From: Trogon surrucura
Lineage: Eukaryota > Chordata > Aves > Trogoniformes > Trogonidae
Length of the DNA stretch: 64,000 nucleotides
Reading direction: 5' to 3'
Assembly: GCA_020746105.1 (NCBI GenBank)
Contig: CM036617.1
Location: 19,908,037-19,972,036 of the forward strand
Shown here: positions 1 through 13,066 of the stretch, piece by piece
Position numbering within the stretch: position 1 is the first letter of the stretch
Layout of the letters: every line of letters starts with the position of its first letter
Position numbers and translations under genes: made by a program
The notes under the pieces: generated by a model
What the model was told of the DNA's origin: nothing
The model's input: the letters and a program-made list of their open reading frames with translations, nothing else
Databases searched by the model: none

Positions 1-2865
1 TTTCTTCTAAAATACAACCCAAGTGAGTATTAAATGAGCCCAGTGTGGGGAGACGAGGAAAAAGTGGAAATATGATTTATTTACATAGTGAATGCTCCAT
101 GCAAGGTTCATAAAAACAAAGCATATTATGAAGACTGAATTAAAATCCAATTACTTCCAGGTTCAGGGAGTCTGATGAGTTAATTAAGCAATGCTTTCTC
201 AAATCCAACTCCTGAAGTCTCCAGAGGAGGTATATAGCTGAGGAACACACCTTCAGACCATCTGCTCACTATTTCCTTCCCCTTCACAGTGCAGCTCTGT
301 AGTCTCTGCCACCTTCACTACACTTTAAGATCTTCTCAGGAAAGGTAAGTCACTTTGCAATGGTCCCTCATGTCTAGCAGTGATCTAGTGTGTGCCATCA
401 CTGCCCACAGGATGAAGACAAAGCTGCTCAGCTTCGCGTCATAGGCTTTCTCTATCCAACAGACAGTGGCACTTGTCATTCACCTCTCAGGTTACAGGCT
501 CGTAGCAGCAGGAGGATCTGTTTTGACATCCCCCGCAGACTGGGATGTGCATCAGCATGCCAAAAGGGAAGTCAGATAACCAGAGATGGTTTACAGGGGT
601 ACGGCAATGCAAGCAGCTATCTGCAGCAGATTAGATCCTGTCCGTGTCCTATGCACAATCTGCAAATTTCTGCTGAATAATATTTGGTGTCTCCTTACCA
701 AAAACATTGTTAAAAAATCCTGCTGAATGCCAACAATGCCTACCACAAGGACAAGGTCCACTGGCAGCACAAACTGGAACAATTCCCAGCCAAAGTTGAT
801 TCCAAGACTTCAGAAGTGCAAAGATTGGACACTACGTTGTTTGATCTGAGACTGTCTCTAACTGTACCCAATGCTGTAGATGTCTTAACAATGTGTGTAT
901 ATCTAGCCTCATGTTTTTCCTAATCCACATGTCAGATCCTGAGCTGCTTAGATTTGTTTGCTTAAGCCTTGTACTCCATCAATTCCAAGCACATGACAGG
1001 AAAACCCCAGGGCTGATAAAAATAGTACCTTCAGCTCAGTACTCTTCTATTATTTTTTCCAAGTATTTTATTATAAAATATTTTCTTTTTGATGGTTCGA
1101 ACAACTTAAACCCTAACCTCATAATTTCTCCAAAATATAGGTCTGATTTCATCCATGAGTCCTTTGCATGAAGGGATGCACTGTATTTCATGATTTTGGC
1201 CAAATTCACACCTGATTTCCAAATCTTGTTACAAAAACTAAATCCTCCAAATTAACTGGAGTAGGTCCTACTATGAGATGACTTCAGATGGAGGGAAATT
1301 TTCAGGATTTGGTCCCTTTTTGAGTGATTTTTGACAATACCTCAGGAAACAATTAACAATAAATTGCAGTAGATTATGTGTTTCACAGAAATGCAATTCA
1401 GTACAAAACAGAGTTTTGATCATTATACAACATTATGCAGATTTAGCTTTAGCCTGAAAACACTGGAAGGTCACAGTTTCCTAGCACAAGTAATGTATCC
1501 AGCAGTCAGAGGGGAGTTTGTGAGCTGAGACTCATCCTATGGTCTTCTGAATCAAAAACAACCACACTGGCTCTATGAAAATCAAAAATATTTATAAAGG
1601 TCAAGAGACTCTGACTTTTGTGTCTGTGCCTTCCTTAGGCTACTGTCAAGACTAGTACAATCACTGCTTCGAAGCTCTGTAATTCTTATTTGCACTTTAA
1701 AAGCAAGAAACATTCTTTAAATGGTAGGGACAATTTAACAGTAATTTTCAAACTTCACTTAACACATAGTAACATATTGATATTTTTATGAATCATGGGC
1801 CAAGTATGCTTCCAAACAGAGAATGATTTTATATTCCAATGGGTACACTATTTATTCTATAGTGTGTCAAAAATAATCGCTCTCTAAGCTCCAAAGCAAT
1901 CTAACACTCTCTCTCAAACCACGTGCAAAATGGAATCTCAGAAATTATTGTGAAATTAACTGTTTCAAGAAAAATTAGTCTCCAGCTACCCAAGATCATC
2001 AGATTGCAAAACCAGACTAGCTCTAATGCAAATAAACTGATTTCCTTTCATACAGACTTCTAGGAAAGGAGCTGGTATGTCAGTGGTTGGATATACTCAA
2101 TAAATGTAAATATGAAAAGAATTTTTATGCAAAGCTTTTGTTGGCTTGTTGCACTGGTGGATTAAAAATTGGCAGTTGCACCGATTTCCTCTTTCAGAAA
2201 CTGAGCTGTTTTCTCAATTTAGATGTGATTTTAGAGTCCTGTAAGACACTAGAAAATAAAAGAAACCATTACATCTTTTTCTATCATAACATGGAGCTCC
2301 CAGTGGAAAATAACCTCTCCTGCCTATACTTTGGTATTAGAAAAAAATAGGAAGATAATTTACGCTGAGTTCAGATTTGAAAAAATCTTCTAAAGCTGCA
2401 AATCTTCTCCGAAACACTTCTGGCTTTATTCGCTCTCCATGTTGTCCCAGAAACCCCACCAAACAGCTTTTTCATGAGCTTTCTTGTAATTTCTGTTCTT
2501 GGACTGAAAATACAGGAAAAAAAAAAAAAAAAAAGAAAATCTGTTCTCCTAATTCTCTAACAAAACCCCTTATACAAAACTGAAGTTCAGCTCTGCCTTC
2601 GTAATCTGCCACAGAAAACAACATTTGGGCTTTCTTGTATCTATTCCAGTGACACCCAGGAAACAAGAAATTTAGAAATTAATACACACCCCCTCATTTT
2701 GCAAAGAGAACTCAGTTGCCTTTGGGGTTTTTTAAGATAATTTGGATCTGTTCCTACTAATTTATCTTATGTAATACCTAGCAGATGTGCATTTAGAAAG
2801 CTAGGAGGCTCTGCACCTACACAACATGGTACACACGACAGCGCTTACATGTATACCTTCTAAAA
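1..2865. other. Unrecognised AT-rich non-coding stretch
   Basis: Apart from the promoter-like arrangement at 231-344 I see no gene or known repeat. A small perfect hairpin lies at 1064-1080 (TATTTTAT, T, ATAAAATA), and an 18-base A run lies at 2517-2534. Reading frames here are short and show no protein family. Confidence 0.5.
231..344 (+). promoter_or_regulatory. Possible TATA promoter and non-coding first exon
   Basis: TATATAG lies at 231-237. About 107 bases later there is an ideal splice donor, AAAG|GTAAGT, with the exon edge at 344. An AT-rich GTTAATTAAGC motif near 178-189 resembles half of an HNF1-type site. The next candidate acceptor (CCCACAG, ending at 410) is followed at once by an ATG (412) opening a short signal-peptide-like MKTKLLSFAS that stops at 442-444. 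The intron implied (345-410) is very short for a vertebrate and its pyrimidine tract is poor. This could be a decayed gene start, a real gene with a different acceptor, or chance. No protein family is recognised. Confidence 0.2.
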
Positions 2866-2875
2866 GGAGATGACT

Positions 2876-3420
2876 GGCTCCCAGAAAGAGAGGAAAGCAA
2901 TGGATGTTGTTTATCATGGCTTCAGCAAGGCATTCAGAGCTGTCTCCCGTAACATCCTTGGAGACAAACTGATCAATTATGGACAACACAAATGGACTGT
3001 GAAGCAGATTGAAAACTGGCTGGACTACTGGACTCTAAGGGCTGTGATCAGAAGCATGAAGCCCAGCTGGACTTGTATCTGTGTACTCCAGGGGCTGACA
3101 CTAGGGCCAATGCTGTTTAACAGTTTCATTAATGACACGGATGATGGCACAGAGTGTACGCTCAGCAAGTTTGTAGATAGAAAATTCAAAGGAGTGATTA
3201 ATGCACAACGTGGTTGTGTTGCCATTTAGAGAGACCTTGACACGCTGCAGAAATTGGCAGGTGGGAATCTTGTGAAGTTCAGCAAAGGAAGAGGCAAAAG
3301 ACAGGCAAAAGAGCCTCCTTAGAAGACCAATGCAGGTCCTAGGAAACATGCTTTGAACAGGGGGTTGAAGAGGCGATCTCCCAAGGGTCTTTCCAGACTC
3401 AGCTATCCTGGGATTCACGT
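2876..3420 (+). mobile_element. Old CR1 fragment, ORF2 reverse transcriptase to 3' end
   Basis: The plus strand encodes a decayed CR1 reverse transcriptase segment. It reads roughly MDVVYHGFSKAF followed by RNILGDKLINYG, then LQGLTLGPMLFNSFIND, the equivalent of the [17 protein letters not shown] block. The sequence then jumps from the region after the RT core (about 3300) to a CR1-like 3' end, '...GGTCTTTCCAGACTCAGC', near 3385-3420, so a large internal part is missing. Many substitutions and the loss of the FADD block show that it is an old, inactive copy. Confidence 0.8.
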
Positions 3421-3530
3421 GTGTATTGATTTCCTCACAGAGAGAACAACCCCTCTACACCAGGCAGTATTCTCAGGCATGAGGTAACCTGTAGCCTTTT
3501 TGAACAAGCAGAAAAGCAAAGTCGAGGAAA

Positions 3531-4632
3531 TGTGGTGGTTTGACCCTGGTTGGTGGCCAGGTGTCCACCACAGCGGCTCTGTCACCCCGCCTTCTCAGCT
3601 AGATGGCAGAGAAAATAAAAAGAAGGGTCCATGGTTTGAGATAAGGACGGGGAGATCACCTGCAGCTACTGTCCTAGGCAAAACAGACTCAATTTTTGAG
3701 AAATAAGTTAAATTTATTTAACAATCAAAAGCAGATATGAGTAATGAGAAACAAACACAGATCTTAAAAATAACATCTCCCCCCACGCCTCCCTTCTTCT
3801 CAGGCTTAACAGCAATCTCAGTTTTATCCACCTCCTCCCTCCACAAGCGTTGCAAGGGGACAGGGAATGGGGGTTACAGTCAGTTCATCCGATGTGGTCT
3901 CCACTGCTCCTTCTTCCTCTGGGGGAGGACTCCTCACCATTCTCCTGGGCCATTGTGGGGTCCCTCTCACAGGAGATGATCTTCATACACTTTCACCAAT
4001 GTGAGTCTTCTCACAAGAGATAGTTCTTGACAAACTGCCCCAGCGTGAGTCTCTCCATGTGGTGCAGTCCTTCAGGGGAAACTGCTGCAGCATGGATCCC
4101 CTGCAGCGTCACAAAAGTCCCACCGGCCAACCTGCTCTGGCACGAGCTTCTCTCTCTCCACAGACTACAGGTTCTGCCAGGACCCTGCTCCTGCTTGGGC
4201 TTCCCACGGGGTCACAGCCTCCTTCAGGCATCCACCCTCTCCAGTGTGGAGTCCTCCACGGGCTGCAGGGGGACAGCCTGCCTCACCATGGTCCTCACCA
4301 CAGCCCAGGGCCTCTCTGTTCAGCACCTAGAGCACATCCTCCCCACCACTTCTTCACTGACCTTGGTGTCTTCACATATTCTCACTTCTCTGTCTCTCTG
4401 CCAGTTGTTGTGCGGCGCAGTTCATTTTCCTCCGTTCCTTAAATATGTTCTCACAGAAGCGTTCCTCTCCTGTCATTACTGATAGGCTCAGCCTTGGCCA
4501 GTGGCGCGTCCACCTTTGGAGCTGGCTGGTACTGGCTCTATCAGACATAGGAGAAGCTTCTAGCATCTTCTTGCAGAAGCCACCCCTACAGCCCCCCTCG
4601 CCACTGAAATCTGGTCAGGCAAGCCCAATACA
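3531..4632 (+). mobile_element. Solo LTR of an avian endogenous retrovirus (family A, copy 1)
   Basis: The element starts TGTGGTGGTTTGACCC and ends CCCAATACA, giving the TG...CA ends of an LTR. It is flanked by a perfect 5-bp duplication, GGAAA at 3526-3530 and 4633-4637. The body is C/T-rich with spaced repeats of CTCCAG/CTGCAG-type units. Two other copies lie at 21440-22593 and, inverted, at 60983-62088. No gag, pol or env sequence adjoins it, so it is a solo LTR left by recombination between the two LTRs of a provirus. A 5-bp duplication fits several ERV classes; I recognise the family as common in birds but cannot give its repeat-library name. Confidence 0.85.
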
Positions 4633-4710
4633 GGAAAAAACACAGAGCAAATTTATTGACAGTGTGGACATACCATAATTTAAATCCATACAAAACAGAG
4701 ATGGAACACA

Positions 4711-4750
4711 GTACAAAAAAGTCCAACACAATACAAAAAAGTCCAACACA
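4711..4750. repeat. Tandem duplication, 20-bp unit x2
   Basis: The unit (g/a)TACAAAAAAGTCCAACACA occurs at 4711-4730 and 4731-4750, differing only at the first base. It lies about 80 bp downstream of the solo LTR, outside its target-site duplication. Confidence 0.8.
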
Positions 4751-5714
4751 GTGACATCTGCACCTTAGACTGTAAAGAAATGAAGAATAAATAAACATCT
4801 AGGGTTACTAAATGCATTTGATTTTCTATTTTGTGTAGCAGAGTTCCCTCTATGCTCATGTAACCTTCTGTGCATATAGTAGTAGAGCATCTATCTCCCA
4901 CCAAAGCTTCTCTGCAAATGAGATACAAAGCAGAGAGGGATCTTATTGCCATCAGATCTCAAGAGTAGCTCACTGCCTTAGGAAGTGTCTGTGTGTCTAC
5001 CTTAATTATACAGAGAGCAGAGAATAACCAGCCCTAATAGAGATGCCCACCCTGGTGGTGTCCACATAGATGAACTTCACCAGTACTGGCTATAGTCTGA
5101 GACCACGCTACGCACATAAGTAGCTGCTTAGGCAGCTCCCAGCACAGTTTTTAGGCTCTGAGTGAGGGTTTGTACCTACAGATGAGCTCTGAAGTCCAGG
5201 AGGCAGCAAAGACCCTAAACCTTAACTGCTTCAGCCTGCTCCTGCTCACCTAGGAAATCAGTACAGGGCAGAGAATTGAACTTGGCCTGCCTTTGTTACT
5301 GTACTCAGTATTTTGACAGCATCCCTTGTTAAATTCTATTCTTTCTAGTAAGAAAAATGCCTTTACTCAATGTCTTAAATTAATTGTACAAGTGAAAGTG
5401 AGGGGGAAAAAACATTTGAATCAGTATCTGTTTCTGTTTTGTACAGAATCTGCATCAACACTCTATTCCAGAGCTGTAGTATTTTGTCACGCACTCTAAA
5501 ACACTAAGCTTTTGTGAAAAACCTAAGCAAAAATTAACTGTAGTCTTTCTTTTTTCCCATCACATTTCAGGTGATCACTGGTTATACAGTTACTAAATGT
5601 TAAACATCTGTTCTGTATTTCTCGGAAGACAGAAACTCTTTTCTCAACTGTCATATAAAAGTGATTTTCAGATGGCAGAAATACATGTTTGGGGTATCTG
5701 AGAGATAAGAAAGT
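4751..5714. other. Unrecognised non-coding stretch
   Basis: This lies between the LTR-associated tandem repeat and the next CR1 fragment. I see no gene, promoter or known repeat. Confidence 0.5.
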
Positions 5715-6195
5715 ACTGAATGAGAGCACTTGTCCTCACTAAACTTCATGAGGTTCACAGGGGCCCATTTCTTAAGTCTGCCAGGCTCCCTGTGGATGGC
5801 ATCCCTTCCCTCTAGCACATCAACTGCACTACTCGACTTGGTGTCCTCTGCAGACTTCCTGAGTGTGCGCTTAACACCACTGCCAATGTTGGTGATGAAG
5901 ATATTAAAGGGCACTAGTACCAGCAGGGATCCTTTGAGGGACACCACTTGTTACTCATGACCACTTGGACATTGAGCCATTGACTAACTCTCGGGTTGCA
6001 GCCATCCAGTTAATTCCTTATCCATCTAACAGTCCATCTGTCATATCCATATCTCTCCAACTTAGCAGCAAAAATGTTGTGGGGGACTCTATCAAAGGTG
6101 TTACAGAAGTCTAGGTAGATCACATCCATAGCTCTTCCCTTGTCCACTGATGCAGTCATTCCATTGCAGAAGTCTGCTAGATTAGTGATCTTTCA
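5715..6195 (-). mobile_element. CR1 fragment, ORF2 reverse transcriptase, minus strand
   Basis: Read on the minus strand this encodes a CR1 RT core: a GSLLVLVPFNIFITN block (equivalent to [15 protein letters not shown]), a decayed KxADDTK-type active site (KSAEDTKS), then an LMKF-DKC block. Upstream (6195 towards 5950) it carries the segment that normally encodes [16 protein letters not shown]. It lacks the CR1 3' UTR and tail, so it is broken at both ends. FADD has become SAED, removing the first catalytic aspartate. Confidence 0.8.
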
Positions 6196-8686
6196 CTAGG
6201 AGTAATTTTCCTAGGAGCGGACAAGGAGGTATTGCTTACAGAACAGTTTTGTAATTTGGTATCTAAGTTTTGTCTGAAGAACCTCCTCAATCCCCCTCTT
6301 TCCATTTACATCATGCAGTAGCTGGCATTTAAGTGAATCAAATAAGCCCTGGTCCACACAAGAGATGCTCACCTAGAAAGTCCCCTTACAAAGGGTGTCG
6401 CTGTGTCTAGGAGGCAGACAAACATACTCTGGTGATAAGGGTGAAGATTTCAAGTTAGATTTTCACTTACAGCCTAACCTAACTTTTGATTCACGAAAAG
6501 GCTACTGCAGTGTCACAACATGCTGAATCCGCTTCAGAAAAAGCAATTAGTGGAGCTTATAGACTTTCCAGGCTAGCAATTGTTAGACACTAGAGTTAAA
6601 TCCAACAAGAACAATAAATCAACAAGGCTGTACTAAGATTCAAAACACAACAAAACCATCAAAAATATGAAAAATGCTGAGCAAAATGCAAAACTTTCCC
6701 AATGTCACAATCTTTAAAATATCTCTATTATGTAACACTCTTGCTTGGCTTTGCATTTTTGGGGAGAGTCAGCATGAAATCACATTTCATACTGAGACTA
6801 ACAAGCGACAGTCCCTCCCATATTCTTGTCAGCAAGGAATAAATTGGATTAGTCTCAGCCAACGTATGTTGTTCTAAAGATGTAAACTTATGCCAATAAG
6901 AAGTAATATAACTCTCCAGTTGAAACCAAGTAATGCACAAAGGAAGCCAGCAAGAGCCATACCAAACTTGACTTAGTCATAATAAGCAGCTGCAGAACAC
7001 GGGATACCAGCAGATTTGCCCAACCTCTGGTGACCATTAAAAGTGTTATAAATAAGAAGGGCAAACTTGTTATGCTGAGCCTATAAATGACACATAACAT
7101 CATGTGCTAGATCTTGGAAGGAAGATATTGGGGAAGAAAACATGATTTCAAGTCACCAGCTTGAATCTGATCTGTAGCAACTGCAACTTGCTGTGATGAG
7201 ATGACCGGGCGGTAACACATGAGAAATTGTGTCATGGCTTCACTTTGTTTTTCAGCTACTACAGTCATGCAGCAGGTCATCCCGGTTACTGGTAATTGTT
7301 ATTGTGAACTGGGAAAAGATGTAGAAACTGGAAAACTCACCCATGCTCTCACCTTTCACAGAGGTCAAAATTGGGTTTTTCAAGTTACAAATCCACACCA
7401 AACACAAGTCCTCCTGCCATCCCTAATCAGGAGTAAGGTTAAAATAGATACTACTAGGGTCAACAGAGTTTCTCCAGATTTACATGAGTGTTACAGGTTA
7501 CTAACATGCAGCTACTTGCATCTTATGTCACAGAGATGCTTTTTTCAGTCTTGCAACCCACTGCTGTGTCTTGTAAATGGGCAGGTTTTTCACCCCTTTG
7601 GCAGTGAGCTTTGTGCGAAATAGACTCTGACAAGACTGAATAATCTGTGGGAGCAGTCCTAGAGGATACAGCAGCTGGGAGGTGTTATCTGCTGCTGGCT
7701 GTGGACCATATGCTGAGCAGAGTCTACTTACACAAACACAATTCCCTCCTCAGATTAGCAGCTGAGAAGAAATTGAGTTATAAAGAAATTAATCAAGCCT
7801 TCGTATATCTGCATGAAACCCACAATATTCATGTGCCTAGATGACATTCAAGGGGAATTATTTTGTATAAAGGCAAAAAAAAATCTGATAGCACATAAAT
7901 GGCAGAACGTGTTATTTCAATCCCATTCTTACTTGTTGCGAGCAACTTTTTGATGGCAGACTGTTCTGTAATGATAATGCAGGGAGATCTAACACATCTG
8001 AGTTTGGTCGCATTACCTATTAAGAAGCTTTCAAAACTATTACAGTGATAGTGCTGAGCCTGTGTGAGCCAGCACGACAGCTATTACGATCTTCGGAATA
8101 GCTTGTACCCAGCCTTTTACATTAGAGCAATTTCCTGCGAGGCAGAGAAAATGCTGCCCAGGACATCGACAGCATCCTTAGACCTCGCGAACAAAAAGCT
8201 GCATGGAATGAGTTGCTAAATAAAAGAGCCTCTGTTTTTGTTTAACAAACACAAAGCTGAAAAATACATTTAGTGCCACAGCAATATCACCAGGTAGGAG
8301 GCTGTGTCTGCATCACCACAGTAAATACCCGAGGCTTTTGTAGCCTTTCTTTTCCATCTGTCCTACTGTTCCTCTGAACAGTGCGTATTTTGAAATAAGA
8401 AGCTTATAGTAAAATGGATGTGGATTAATGGTCTCTGCAGATCCCTGTCAGATGTTGCAATATACTTCTCTTTGGCAAACCTGCTCTCTGTCAGTCAACA
8501 TCTTTCCCTGACAGGCCAATGGTGTTTTAAAACATTAGATGCCACTCTGCTAGGGGTGGTAAACAATAGCCCAAATCAATATGAGCATCTGATAATTAAT
8601 AAGAAATAATGTCAAATTAAAGCAAATTCCATCCATTAACATATACGATAGAGAGAGGGAATAATAGAGCCAAGGAAGAGATGAAT
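6196..8686. other. Unrecognised non-coding stretch
   Basis: The longest open frame is 7219-7623 (plus, 134 codons). It has no recognisable domain, no Kozak-like start and no splice context, so I treat it as chance. About 7990-8200 is locally richer in CpG than its surroundings and is noted as a possible conserved non-coding segment. Confidence 0.45.
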
Positions 8687-9665
8687 GTGTCACAAGTGGT
8701 GTTCCCCATGGCACAATTCTGGGGCCAGCTCTGTCTGATGTCTTTATCAATGATCTGGATCAGGAGATCAAGTGCACCCTCAGTATGTCTGCAGACAACA
8801 TGAAGCTGGGTGGGAGTGTTGATCTTCCAGAGGGTAGGGAGGCTCTGCAGAGGGACCTGGACAGGCTGGATTGATGGGCTGAGGCCAGTTGTATGAGGTT
8901 CAACAAGGCCAAGTGCTAGGTCCTGCATTTCAGTCACAACAACCCCCAGCAGCGCTACAGGCTTGGGAAGGAGTGTCTGGAGAGCTGCCAGGCAGAGAGG
9001 GACCTGGGGGTGCTGATGGACAGCCGGTTGAGCATGAGCCAGCAGTGTGCCCAGGTGGCCAAGAAGACCAAGGACATCCTGGCCTATATAAAAAATAGTG
9101 TGTCCAGCAGGAGCAGGGAAGTTATCGTGACCCTGTACTCAGCACTGGTGACGCAACAGCTTTAGTACTGTGTTTGGTTTTGGGTGCCGCAATACAAGAA
9201 AGACATTGAGGTGCTGGAGTGGGTCCAGAGAAGGGCAAAGAAGCTGGTGAGGGGCCTGGAGAACAAGCCTCCTGAGGAGCGGCTGAGGAAACTGAGGTTA
9301 TTTAGTCTGGAGAAAAGGAGGCTCAGGAGAGACCTTATCGCTCTCTACAACTACCTGAACGGAGGTTGTAGTGAGGTGGATGTTGGGCTCTTCTCCAAAA
9401 TAACAAGAGATAGGAAGAGAGAAAATGGCCAGGGGAGGTTAAGGTTGAGTGTAAAGACAAATTTCTTCATTGAAAGGGTTGCCAAATTGCAACAGGCTGC
9501 CCAGGGAAGTGGTGGAGTCATCATCCCTGCAGGTATTGAAAAGACATGTAGCTGTGGTGCTTAGGGACATGGTTTGGTGGTGGACTTGGCAGTGCTAGAT
9601 TTATGGTTTGACTCAATCTTAGGGGTCTTTTCTAACCTAAATTATTTTATGGTTCTGTGATTCTG
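8687..9665 (+). mobile_element. CR1 3' part (RT to 3' UTR)
   Basis: The plus strand runs from the [15 protein letters not shown] block through a decayed active site (SADN in place of FADD), then [17 protein letters not shown], then [22 protein letters not shown] and [19 protein letters not shown], to a 3' end near ATTTTATGGTTCTGTGATTCTG at about 9646-9665. In-frame stops (for example in the LD*WAE stretch and before YCVWFW) and base changes show an old pseudogene copy. It resembles the copy at 39785-40865 more than the young copies at 45 and 54 kb. Confidence 0.9.
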
Positions 9666-10109
9666 TTTTTTGGAGAGAGAAGCAGAGGAAAAGAGGCAGA
9701 AGAAAACCAATTATCTATGGATTTTCAGAATAAAGAGCAAACAGTAGCAGCCGTATCCCAGATGAGAACAAATGAGGAATTGACAGCAGTTAGTAGAGAC
9801 CCACAGTACATTTTCCACCTGTTGATATAATCATACATCAAAGAAAGACATTCCAGTTCTGGCTGACAAAACCTGACAACAAAAATTTCAGTATATCAGT
9901 TGTGGAACAGCTATGTTTTGAACTCTTCAGCTCAGACTACTATTGGCTTAATTTAGAAGTGTACATGCACACCACATATCTCTGCTCCCTTTGCTGTCAG
10001 TGGAGACATAATCAAGTCAGTCAAGAAGCCCAGAGAGAGATTCAGTTCACCATAGAATAGACTTATTTTTGTCGCTACCTAATAAATAGGTTATCTGGAC
10101 TCCACTAAC
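9666..10109. other. Unrecognised spacer between two CR1 fragments
   Basis: No gene or repeat is recognised. It starts with a purine-rich stretch (about 9670-9705) directly after the CR1 tail. Confidence 0.4.
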
Positions 10110-10349
10110 TGGACAACAGGCTGACCATGAGCCATCAATGTGCCCTCATGGCCAAGAAGGCCAGTGGCATCCTGGGGTGCATCAAGAAGAGTGCAGCCAG
10201 CAAGTCAGGGGGAGGTCATCCTCCCCCTCTGCTCTGCCCTGGTGAGGCCACACCTGGAGTCCTGTGTCCAGTTCTGGACCCCCCGTTCAAGGACAGGGAA
10301 CTGCTGGAGAGGGTACAGCCAAGGGCTACGAAGATGATGAGGGGACTTT
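10110..10349 (+). mobile_element. Short internal CR1 fragment
   Basis: It encodes the post-RT part of CR1 ORF2 across a frameshift: [24 protein letters not shown], then [16 protein letters not shown] sequence, then VQFW and [16 protein letters not shown]. Extra G bases around 10206-10214 shift the frame. Both the 5' part and the 3' UTR/tail are missing; similarity ends at GGGGACTTTC. Confidence 0.8.
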
Positions 10350-13066
10350 CACAGGTTCTCTGTAATATCTACGAGCCTCATGCAACTCTCTTGGGTACTC
10401 TGGGGCACCTAAATCAGCGATAGGCACACAAGTTTAATCAACTGAATTCCATGTTAGAGCTCCACTCTGAGATTTAAGGGCCAGATCCAGAATCTTGCAG
10501 ACAGAAATATAAGCAATGTTTAAAAAAAAACATGGAGAAACAAGTGTCTTCTTACTCTTGCTCTGCTGTTAGGTGTGTTCCAGCCCATATTTCTATATAT
10601 CTACTTTCATGTTTTTCGAGCATAACACAGAGCTTTAACTGTAAGAGTGCCATTAAAAGCAACTCCATATATATTATAGCCTTGCATATCACACATGGAA
10701 GAAGTTAATAAACAACAAAGCATTTTTATTTATGTTCCATATATAGTTATATTTGTCCTGTAAATAGGAAAATGCAAATGTACTTTCATGCAAATGTAAC
10801 CTTTCTACTTGTAAGAATTGAATGAAAAAGGTGTCAGCATCACTTGCCTTTATAATAAATTTCATGGCATCTAGAAGTTGTGTAGATGGAAAGCTAAAGA
10901 GTTTTGTTCCAAAATTACCAAGGAAAGCAGAAAAATACAAAATCTATTTCTACCTTTCATCATGCAAGTTCTCAGTAAATGCTGCTGGGCTTCATAGTGG
11001 TAGTGAAGAAACATTTTCAGGGAGCACAACTGTAAGTATCAGATCTAACAAACATAGGGGCATGTTTCTTCTGTTCCACTCAGACAAGAAAAAGATTGAC
11101 AATTAGCACCTTCTTAATGTCATTTGGAAAGCCAACACTTAAACCGTAATCTACATTCCATTAAAAAATCTTCAATTATTTTTAAAGATCTATGGAACTG
11201 GTCCCAAGAATATAAATGTGCCAAACCTAATAGGTCAGATAGGCTGCTGAATTTAAATTCAGTATGATTAAATCATTGCAAAATTTTATTTGAACTTAAT
11301 AACATTGTGCTTTACACAGAATGGATCCTGTTCTGAAAATCTTCCTGCCAGTCTGCAGGTAAGCAGAGTCGCGTGCATTTTGGACAGGTAAATAAGAGAA
11401 CAGCTGTGGATAGCCTGGCTATAGCTTGACCGAGGGTGGAAGGGGAGTAGGAAGAGGGGACTAGGATTTTAGCATCTGATCAACTTGCAGAGTTAAGAGG
11501 GAAACACTGGGCGGGGGGGGACCAAAAAAAAAAGAGAAATGCGTAAATGGAAGAAAATTAAAGGCAACCTGCATATGAGGAGATCAGCCAGTCCTTTGAT
11601 TTGGTAAGTTCTAGTTGTTTTTTATGCTATACTCACCTTATGGAAAATGTCCATGCAAATTCACTTCAAAGTTTTGGCTCACTTGGTGCACTATTACAGC
11701 ATATAAGAAGTCAAGAAGATTGAGAGACAACCATAGTCATCAAATTTTAAGTCTACATTTGAGTGACAGGAGAGATCCAGAATAATTCAGCAGAGCAACA
11801 AGCTACAAGAACCTGCACAGAAGATGGAAGGTCAGCAATATCTGATGAAATGCCAGCTACATATGAGGTGCTTCACTGATTTCAAGGCCAGAAATAAAAT
11901 TTACAGTCCAATCTGATTCAGAATCTCACCAAATGATTTCCACTGTGCAGAATTATTTACAAAGGTACAGAATTCAATTTCTGTGGCCATAGAAAGGCTA
12001 TCGTGAGTCATCGAAAGAGAGATAATAACTGAAGTTATGTGCGCAAATTAGGTTATCTAGGATTAGCTTGAACACAGAAAAGAATGGGCTGAAAATGTAG
12101 ATCAGTGGCAATTTACAGAAAGCATAAATAAACATTAAAATAATTTAGGAACCTCTTAATCATAGATCTACTATAGCAGGGATAGTCACGAAGCCAGAGT
12201 TGTTAGCATTTGTATATTTATACTTTTGGCAAAAAATACCCTTTCAATGAAATACAGAAGTACATCATGAACAGTAAGTTATTTTATTTACTAGAGACAA
12301 TGCATTGTTTTTCAAATCACATGCTTACATGGAAATTGCTCTGCCAAAAGAGACCAGAGGTTCATCTGGTTGAGCCGCCTGGTTCTGGCATCACAGGGCC
12401 CAAAACGCAGCACGTAATGAACCCGGACAGCTGTGCAAAGCTGCGTCACAGGGAGAAAATCTCATCCCCGGCCTGAGCTGGCAAATGCATTTTGCCTTCA
12501 AGTAGGAATCCAGCTTGATTTCTCTTTATTCCACTTGATGATTTACCTTTTATTTAAGTCTTGACTGGAATCTTCTAAAATATCTCTTCTCATTTAATTT
12601 CTATGCCAGTTCAGGGAGGGTTTCAGTTTGCCTGTGGGAAAGAGCAGGACAAGAAGATAGAGTTTGGTTCAGACACTACTGATCAGGACTATGAATCCAG
12701 GCTGCTACTGTGTATGTCTGCAAGGTCCTCTAATATTTCATAAGGAGCTCTTCAAAACATTTTTGATCAGTTTTAGACTGTTTTCTGCTGAAAGCTACAC
12801 CTGGAAGTGGGGCATTACAATGAAATATGCCTATTCCCACAAAGTCTTTCAACAGAAAAATGGCTGCAGATTTTGTTTAGACAAAGCCAAGTGCTCTACT
12901 GTGACCACTGTGGTTTTTCTTCTGAGTTGTTTTGATGCATTTCAGTTTGATTGTTTACTGTAATAAAACAGTGAGCTAATAATGGGTTATACAGTAGATA
13001 GCATCTAATGTTAAATAGGCTACACTGTTTAATACTGAATGGCAATATTAATGGTAAACCAAAACG
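10350..13066. other. Unrecognised AT-rich non-coding stretch
   Basis: There is an 8-base G run at 11513-11520, closely followed by an A run. The segment 12355-12480 is more GC-rich and CpG-containing than its neighbours but matches nothing I recognise. No gene is supported. Confidence 0.45.

Noticed and set aside
7219..7623. 134-codon open frame as a host gene
   Set aside because: No domain, no plausible promoter or splice sites, and a cysteine-rich composition of the kind random AT-balanced DNA gives. Chance is more likely.
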